DNA from: an uncultured Collinsella sp.
GTDB lineage: Bacteria; Actinomycetota; Coriobacteriia; Coriobacteriales; Coriobacteriaceae
Length of the DNA: 48,847 nt
Assembly: GCA_900766165.1 (NCBI GenBank)
Contig: CAAFUK010000049.1
Location: forward strand, 1 to 48,847
Direction of reading: 5' to 3'
The position numbers and the translations under genes are program-made. Positions 44,075 to 48,847 of this stretch are shown in pieces (position 1 is the first letter of the stretch; the number at the start of each line of letters is the position of its first letter). Under the pieces are notes generated by a model that was not told the origin of the DNA, ran no database searches, and saw nothing but the letters and a program-made list of their open reading frames with translations.

Positions 44075-44542
44075 TTAGGCCTCGTCGACGACCTTGAGGC
44101 CGCGCGTGTGGTCGATCTCGTTGAGGAGGTTAACGCGACGCTCGTGACGACCGCCCTCAAACTCGGCGTCGAGCCACTCGTCGACAATCATCTTAGCGAG
44201 CTCGGAGCCCACGACGCGGGCGCCAAAGGCGAGCACGTTGGTGTTGTTGTGCATACGGGAGAGCTTGGCGCTGAAGGGCTCGGAGCACACGACGGCGCGC
44301 ACGCCCTCTACCTTGTTAGCAGCCAGGCTAATCCCGACGCCGGTGCCACAGATGAGGATGCCCAGGTCGACGTCGCCGTTGGCAACGGCCTTACCCACCT
44401 TGTAGCCGGCGATGGGGTAGTCAAAGCTCTCGGAGGTGTCGGTGCCAAAGTTCACGACCTCGCAGCCGCGCTCCTTCAGGTGCTCGGAGATGATGTTCTT
44501 GAGCTCGACGGCGGCGTGGTCGTTGCCGATACCAATCTTCAT
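44075..44542 (-). CDS. rpiB: ribose 5-phosphate isomerase B (RpiB/LacAB family)
   Basis: RpiB interconverts ribose 5-phosphate and ribulose 5-phosphate. The 155-residue protein starts MKIGIGNDHAAVELK, has ILICGTGVGISLAANK with the catalytic Cys, and the HNNTNVLAFGARVVG motif. AGAGAGGAAC precedes the ATG at 44542. LacA/LacB-type sugar isomerases share the fold, so substrate is likely rather than certain. Confidence 0.93.
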   Translation of the reverse strand: MKIGIGNDHAAVELKNIISEHLKERGCEVVNFGTDTSESFDYPIAGYKVGKAVANGDVDLGILICGTGVGISLAANKVEGVRAVVCSEPFSAKLSRMHNNTNVLAFGARVVGSELAKMIVDEWLDAEFEGGRHERRVNLLNEIDHTRGLKVVDEA

Positions 44543-44812
44543 GAGTGGTTCCTCTCTGGTCTGTGCGGCGCAAATGCTAAAGGTGTTTACCGCGTTCAAC
44601 TGCATGATAGCGCGACTCTTGCGTAAACGCTCGGGCGTTTTTTGGTCAAACGCTTTAGCATGCAACAAGATCGGCTTCTCATGAATAATGCCACCAGTTT
44701 GTGCTCGAGCGCCGTCCGCCGGAACCATGGTTGCGGTTTTTGATGCATTGTTATCAAATAAAGGAGCTAACTATTTTGAGAGCCCAGCCCGTTATGCAAG
44801 CAGGAGATACCT
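44543..44812. other. divergent rpiB-cyuA gap
   Basis: This 270-base gap has no gene. It holds repeated AAACGC/GCGTTT words (for example AACGC-TCGG-GCGTTTTTT near 44632-44652, terminator-like on the plus strand, and AAACGCTTTAGC just after) that may be operators. ATCAAATAAAGGAG precedes cyuA by about 45 bases, and the cyuA ribosome site is CAGGAGA. Confidence 0.35.
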
Positions 44813-46135
44813 ATGCCTACCGATTCCATCCGTGATGCCGCGTTTTGCGATGTTTTGAACCGCGAGCTTGTCTGCGCGCTCGGCTGTACCGAGCCCATTG
44901 CCGTTGCCTATGCAGCAGCGCTGGCGAGCCAGACGCTCGGTTGCGAACCCGATCATATGGATGTTGCCTGCTCGGGCAACATCATCAAGAACGTCAAGAG
45001 CGTGACCGTGCCCAACTCGGGCGGTATGCACGGTATTGAGGCCGCGGCCGTGCTGGGTGCCGTGGGCGGCGACGCTGAGAGCGCACTCGAGGTGCTCGAG
45101 AGCGTTAACGATGAAGACCGCGCTCGCGTGGCCGAGCTCCTCGCCGACGCCGGCTACTGCGATGTGTCGCTTGTCGAGGGTGTGCCCAACCTCTACATCA
45201 AGGTGACTGCGACGGCCGGGGGCCATACCGCGGTCGTCGAGATTACCGATCACCACACTAATGTCACGTGCCATACGCTCGACGGTATTCCGGTATGCGG
45301 TAAGTCGGCGGGGGAGTGCGCCGCCTGCGCCGAGCGCGTGGTGGCCGAGCGTGCGGCAGATAACGCCGACACGCCCATGTCGATCGAGACCATCATCGAC
45401 TTTATCGAGGACGGTGACATTGAGGACGCCCGCGCTGCCGTTGAGCGTCAGATTGAGCTGAATGGCGCGATCAGTGCCGAGGGTCTCGCGCACGCTTGGG
45501 GCGCCGAGGTGGGCCGTACGCTGCTGGGTGCTCGTGCCGATGACGTCGCCTGCCGCGCCCGTGCCCGTGCGGCCGCCGGGTCCGACGCCCGCATGAACGG
45601 TTGCGCGCTGCCGGTCGCCATTGTGTGCGGCTCGGGTAATCAGGGCATTACCTGCGCATTGCCCGTCATGGAGTATGCTGAGTTCCTGCGCTGCGACCAC
45701 GAGCGCCTGGTGCGCGCCGTGATGCTGTCCGATCTTATCGCCGTGCATATCAAGAGCTATATTGGTGCGCTCTCGGCGTTTTGCGGTGCTATTTGCGCCG
45801 CGTGCGGCGCCGGCGCTGCGATTACCTGGCTGTGCGGTGGCACGCGCGAGCAGATTGGCGCAACGGTCTCCAATACGCTCGGCAACGTGGGCGGCATCGT
45901 ATGCGATGGCGCCAAGGCGAGTTGCGCGGCTAAGATTTCGGCAGCCGTTGACGCTGCGATTCTGGGTCACGATATGGCCATGCAGGGCCGCGGCTTCCGC
46001 GCCGGCGAGGGCTTGATCCAGGATACGGTGGAGGAGACTATCGCCAGCATGGGCTACGTGGGCCGCGTGGGCATGAAGGATACCGACGTCGAGATCCTCA
46101 ACATCATGATCGGCAAGACCATCGTCGACTGCTAG
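44813..46135 (+). CDS. cyuA: L-cysteine desulfidase family protein (CyuA/CdsB, UPF0597)
   Basis: CdsB and E. coli CyuA (YhaM) break cysteine to pyruvate, ammonia and sulfide with an oxygen-sensitive [4Fe-4S] cluster. The 440-residue protein has ALGCTEPIAVAYA with C25 as expected for the first active-site Cys, SGNIIKNVKSVTVPNSGG, GSGNQGITCALPV and the C-terminal GMICDGAK-like GGIVCDGAKASCAAK. Length and motifs match the family well. It would give a gut anaerobe a cysteine catabolic, H2S-forming route. No cyuP transporter is in the window. Confidence 0.9.
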   Translation: MPTDSIRDAAFCDVLNRELVCALGCTEPIAVAYAAALASQTLGCEPDHMDVACSGNIIKNVKSVTVPNSGGMHGIEAAAVLGAVGGDAESALEVLESVNDEDRARVAELLADAGYCDVSLVEGVPNLYIKVTATAGGHTAVVEITDHHTNVTCHTLDGIPVCGKSAGECAACAERVVAERAADNADTPMSIETIIDFIEDGDIEDARAAVERQIELNGAISAEGLAHAWGAEVGRTLLGARADDVACRARARAAAGSDARMNGCALPVAIVCGSGNQGITCALPVMEYAEFLRCDHERLVRAVMLSDLIAVHIKSYIGALSAFCGAICAACGAGAAITWLCGGTREQIGATVSNTLGNVGGIVCDGAKASCAAKISAAVDAAILGHDMAMQGRGFRAGEGLIQDTVEETIASMGYVGRVGMKDTDVEILNIMIGKTIVDC

Positions 46136-46211
46136 GGGCTCTGGGGCACTGCATCTTGTTGTTGAAACTATCGCGCTTGTGGCTGTAAAGCACTTGTCTG
46201 CATTGCGGACA

Positions 46212-46353
46212 GCGAGGATCTCGCGGTATGTCACCAGGTCGTTCTCGCGCTTGATGCGCTCGAGGACGGTTGCAACAACAAGCGCCGCTATCGCCGGCAG
46301 GAACGCCGCAGCCGCGGCGACGCCGGCGCCCCAGGTGCCCTCCATCCAGTTAA
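46212..46353. repeat. 142-base duplicated segment, left copy
   Basis: 46212-46353 matches 48706-48847 at 140 of 142 bases (T/C and A/G at two sites). Similarity stops sharply at the left edge, and the right edge is the window end. The two copies are 2,494 bases apart in the same orientation and encode part of an XRE-linked membrane protein. Confidence 0.95.
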
Positions 46354-46652
46354 ACGCCGGCGACAGTATCAGTGCGAACGCCACCGCCAGCAACGCGAGC
46401 ATCAGCACGGCCAGCCATAGCATCCGCGTTCCCATGCGCTTGCGATCTCTTTCGACTGCCTCTTCCATAACGGTCACGTCTCCCTTCACGAGCGTGTCTA
46501 TGGAGGTGCCGAATAGGATGCTCAGCATGAGCAGGCTCTGGACGTCCGGATACGTCTTGTCCCGCTCCCAGTTCGAGATCGTCTGACGCGACACGTAGAG
46601 TTTCTCGGCGAGCTGTTCTTGGGAGAGGCCCATCGCCTCGCGCCTCGTCTTT
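46212..46652 (-). pseudogene. XRE-family membrane regulator, truncated at both ends
   Basis: Reading left on the minus strand from about 46651: KTRREAMGLSQEQLAEKL, a DNA-binding helix-turn-helix with YVSRQTISNWERDKTYPDV, a short linker, then two membrane helices (WLAVLMLALLAVAFALIL and AAAAAFLPAIAALVVATVL) and ENDLVTYREILA. A TGA precedes the first residues, so the natural start is gone. At 46211 it departs from the other copy (48546-48847), losing the last 50 or so residues and its stop; the open frame then runs by chance antisense to cyuA. Confidence 0.75.
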
Positions 46653-46826
46653 GCTCACCGGCACGTCGAGCGTCTCACCGAGGGCGACGAGCGTCTCCGC
46701 GTCGGGCACCGAGAGCCCGCGTTCCCATTTGGAAACCGTCTGCCTCACCACGTTCAGCTTGAGCGCGAGCTCCTCCTGCGATAGCCCTTTCGATTTCCTG
46801 AGGGCCTGGATGTTCTCGTTCAGCAT
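46653..46826 (-). pseudogene. 5' fragment of a second XRE regulator
   Basis: ATG 46826, with AAAGGATC upstream, begins MLNENIQALRKSKGLSQEEL and a complete helix-turn-helix (RQTVSKWERGLSVPDAETL), ending normally at LDVPVS (about residue 58). From there the frame enters the neighbouring XRE fragment out of frame and gives an unrelated Arg-rich tail. So the remnant is a junction of two different XRE genes. A hybrid product could still bind DNA. Confidence 0.7.
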
Positions 46827-47176
46827 GGTGGATCCTTTCTCTCGCCCGGTTCCTACGTTACCGCAATGCTGCCCGCAGATGGTCCGTTGCCGCAAGCAAC
46901 GGGTCGTAACATCGGCGGGGATTGTTTGAGTTCACAGGGGATGCAAGCTCCTAATAATATGACGTCCATTTAATCTACCTGCGGTTTGCAACCATAGGGT
47001 GCCTGCAGGTTGCGTAAAATGAAGCCTCAAGTTGGTGGTTTCCGCCATGTGGCTACCGTAGTGTGTAAGTCGCCGGCAGGAAAGCACCGAACGCTGGAAT
47101 GCCGCGCCCGCGCCGTCGTCGTGAGCCAAGATCATGACGCCCGAGCGGTCGCTCCCAGCCAACGAGAGGACCTACT
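46827..47176. promoter_or_regulatory. divergent gap between XRE remnant and XRE gene
   Basis: This 350-base gap has no convincing gene. It holds an imperfect direct repeat CCTGCGGTTTGC(46978-46989)/CCTGCAGGTTGC(47002-47013), 24 bases apart and containing GCAACC/GGTTGC halves, next to TAAAAT at 47015-47020. It may be an autoregulatory operator. CAACGAGAGG is the ribosome site of the gene at 47177. Confidence 0.3.
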
Positions 47177-48310
47177 ATGAGCTTCCGTACCAACCTTCAG
47201 TATCTGCGCGCAGAGCGCCACATGACCCAGGAGCAGCTCGCCATGCTGCTCGGGGTGTCCCGCCAATCCGTCACCAAATGGGAGGCCGAGAAGTCCTACC
47301 CGGAGATGGACAAGCTCATCAAGATGTGCCAGATCTTCGAGTGCTCGCTCGATGACTTGGTGCAGGGTGACGTGTCGCGCCGCGCGGCCGTGAGCCAGAG
47401 CGCCGCGGATGGCGTGCAAAACGATGGGAACGCCGTCGTCCGCGTCGAGGCTCCGCACGGGCGGAACTCGTTGTCCGACATCGGATCCGCCTTTGTGCCC
47501 GCGATCCCCGTCGGTCCCAACACGGATGTATGCGGCTATGACGAGCACATGGTCGCATTTGCCCGCAAGGTCGCACTCGGTGTGGCGCTCATCATCCTGG
47601 GGGTCGCCGCCGCGGTCTTCACCGATGAGGTCCTGCACTCAGACGGAATCGTCCTCATGGCGTTGTTCGCGCTCGTTGCCGCTGGCTTGGGATTCCTTAT
47701 TCCATCCGGCATGGAGCACGCGGCTTTTGTGGAAGCCCATCCGTATGTTGCGGACTTTTACACCGCAGAGCAAAAGGCGGCAGAGCGTCGTCGTGCTTCG
47801 ATCGCGATCGTTTCGGGTATCGCGATCATCCTTCTTGGCATCGCCGTATCGGCGCTGTTTGAGGTGGAGGCGAACGTCCAGGTATATGGCGACACGCTGA
47901 TGATGGTCCTGGTCGCCGTCGGTGTTGGGGTGATTGTCCGCTGGGGCATGCTGTGGGGCCGCATGGATGTCGCGGAGTACAACAAGGAGTGGCTCGAGAC
48001 GGTCGAATTGAGTGCGGAGGAGCTGTCGCAGCTGGATCCCCAGAGCCGCGAGGCGTATCTGCGCGCGTGCAATCCCAAGTATCGCCGTACAGCGGCGCGC
48101 AAGAAGAGGGCTTGCGTCGTGATCATGCTCGCCTCCACCATCATCGCGCTCATCTGGCTGTTCGTCGGTGCTGCCATGGATGCGTCCGAGGGGATCGGCG
48201 GCCTGTTCTGGCTCCCGTGGGTCGTCGGTAGCTTGGGCTCCGCTATCGCCCTTATCGTTATCGACGATGACGATGAGAATGATGCGGCTGCATGCGGCGA
48301 TAGGGAGTAG
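47177..48310 (+). CDS. XRE-family HTH protein with six membrane helices
   Basis: The 377-residue protein joins an N-terminal helix-turn-helix (about 5-60; LRAERHMTQEQLAMLLGVSRQSVTKWEAEKSYP) to about six membrane helices, starting near residues 131, 157, 207, 239, 313 and 342. Between them lie soluble stretches, including PYVADFYTAEQKAAERRR and AEELSQLDPQSREAYL, and it ends acidic. Membrane-bound XRE regulators are common in gut Gram-positives and may sense envelope signals, but the signal here is unknown. It faces similar fragments on the minus strand on both sides. Confidence 0.88.
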   Translation: MSFRTNLQYLRAERHMTQEQLAMLLGVSRQSVTKWEAEKSYPEMDKLIKMCQIFECSLDDLVQGDVSRRAAVSQSAADGVQNDGNAVVRVEAPHGRNSLSDIGSAFVPAIPVGPNTDVCGYDEHMVAFARKVALGVALIILGVAAAVFTDEVLHSDGIVLMALFALVAAGLGFLIPSGMEHAAFVEAHPYVADFYTAEQKAAERRRASIAIVSGIAIILLGIAVSALFEVEANVQVYGDTLMMVLVAVGVGVIVRWGMLWGRMDVAEYNKEWLETVELSAEELSQLDPQSREAYLRACNPKYRRTAARKKRACVVIMLASTIIALIWLFVGAAMDASEGIGGLFWLPWVVGSLGSAIALIVIDDDDENDAAACGDRE

Positions 48311-48339
48311 AGGCGTTCGAAGACATCCGTCTGAATGAA

Positions 48340-48378
48340 GCGGGCGGCCTCGGGTGTGCCGGGGCCGCCCGCATTTTG
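48340..48378 (+). terminator. Rho-independent terminator after the XRE gene
   Basis: GCGGGCGGCC(48340-48349)/GGCCGCCCGC(48363-48372), a 10-bp perfect stem, then ATTTTG. Confidence 0.88.
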
Positions 48379-48464
48379 CTGGGTGGTGCTGTATTGCCGG
48401 CGTGGAGCGGGCCTCAAGCTAGTGCTTGCCGTCAATTTGAAGTCTTCGGCTGCGGGCACCTTCG

Positions 48465-48529
48465 AGTCCGCATCACGAGCGCAACGCTGGCGCCCAAAGC
48501 GCTGATTCTTGACGCGCGTGATGCGGACT
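48465..48529 (-). terminator. hairpin 3' of the right-edge XRE-linked gene
   Basis: AGTCCGCATCACG(48465-48477) pairs perfectly with CGTGATGCGGACT(48517-48529), with an inner AGCGC/GCGCT. It begins 16 bases past the stop of the minus-strand gene at 48546 and probably ends its transcript; no T-run is seen. Confidence 0.5.
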
Positions 48530-48545
48530 TCGGCAGATGCTGCCT

Positions 48546-48847
48546 CTAGTTCAGCAGCCCCCACACGGCAAAGCCGAGTGCTCCGCCGATGGCGGCTGCG
48601 GCGAAGAAGGTCAGCAAGTCGTACGCCAGTCGGTGCTTCGTCGGCCACGCGCGGCGGGGGAGTGCCCGCGGATCGCGCTCGATGTCCGCCTCGCCGTTCA
48701 TGAAGGCGAGGATCTCGCGGTATGTCACCAGGTCGTTCTCGCGCTTGATGCGCTCGAGGACGGTCGCGACAACAAGCGCCGCTATCGCCGGCAGGAACGC
48801 CGCAGCCGCGGCGACGCCGGCGCCCCAGGTGCCCTCCATCCAGTTAA
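48546..48847 (-). CDS. C-terminal part of an XRE-linked membrane protein (runs off window)
   Basis: The stop is at 48546; the start lies beyond the right edge. The visible 99 or so residues carry FLPAIAALVVATVL, ENDLVTYREILAFMNGEAD, a basic stretch PRRAWPTKHR and a last helix FFAAAAIGGALGFAVWGLL. The first half is nearly identical to the truncated copy at 46212-46353, so this is likely the intact parent gene with an N-terminal helix-turn-helix outside the window. Confidence 0.8.
   Translation of the reverse strand, partial: NWMEGTWGAGVAAAAAFLPAIAALVVATVLERIKRENDLVTYREILAFMNGEADIERDPRALPRRAWPTKHRLAYDLLTFFAAAAIGGALGFAVWGLLN
48706..48847. repeat. 142-base duplicated segment, right copy
   Basis: This is the partner of 46212-46353 (140 of 142 bases). 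The duplication probably continues past the window end, since the left copy carries on to 46633 with the same protein type. Confidence 0.95.

Noticed and set aside
44792..46211. Extension of the minus-strand XRE fragment through cyuA as one 613-residue protein
   Set aside because: Past 46212 the sequence is the complement of cyuA and has no domain; the other copy shows the true C-terminus is different.

Overview
The window reads as chromosomal DNA of a GC-rich, low-complexity-genome actinobacterium of the Coriobacteriia, most like Collinsella (inference from gene order and protein character, not from a database search). The signs are a complete division and cell wall (dcw) cluster with SepF and DivIVA but no FtsA, a DUF47/Pit phosphate pair, and frequent Rho-independent terminators. 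I see no rRNA, tRNA, CRISPR array, insertion sequence or prophage.

Region 1 (1-15.6 kb) is the dcw cluster, all on +: mraZ, rsmH, an ftsL-like gene, ftsI, murF, mraY, murD, ftsW, murG, murC, murB, ftsQ and ftsZ, ending at a strong terminator. Together these make lipid II, flip and polymerise it at the septum, and assemble the FtsZ ring. Region 2 (15.8-23.8 kb, +) continues the usual Gram-positive order ftsZ-ylmD-ylmE-sepF-ylmG-divIVA, but pstS-pstC-pstA-pstB-phoU (high-affinity phosphate uptake) sits between ylmD (pgeF) and ylmE (yggS). The yggT/ylmG gene has no ATG, GTG or TTG at its proper start and appears to begin at an ATC codon.

Region 3 (23.9-26.4 kb, -) holds a nitroreductase, a 108-base palindromic hairpin and the low-affinity phosphate pair pit-DUF47. 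Region 4 (26.7-29.8 kb, +) holds a small gene with an SOS-box-like, possibly leaderless promoter, a Bax-inhibitor-1 membrane protein, a microbial PARG-type (TIGR02452-like) protein whose signature is altered at the catalytic glutamate, and an SGNH hydrolase. Region 5 (29.9-35.4 kb, mostly -) holds thiD, thiC with a clear TPP riboswitch, a small membrane protein, yaaA flanked by two copies of a related palindromic repeat, and an M18 aminopeptidase.

Region 6 (35.5-44.5 kb) holds polA, a 130-base hairpin element, a Cof-type HAD phosphatase, argG, a small ORF, argH, ndk and rpiB. The argG leader contains a short ORF ending in an arginine-rich stretch with four CGA codons, next to mutually exclusive hairpins; it looks like an undescribed arginine attenuator. 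Region 7 (44.8 kb to the end) holds a cyuA/CdsB-type cysteine desulfidase and an unstable block of membrane-linked XRE regulators: a chimeric, truncated remnant, one intact gene, and a second copy that runs off the right edge and repeats 142 bases of the remnant almost exactly.
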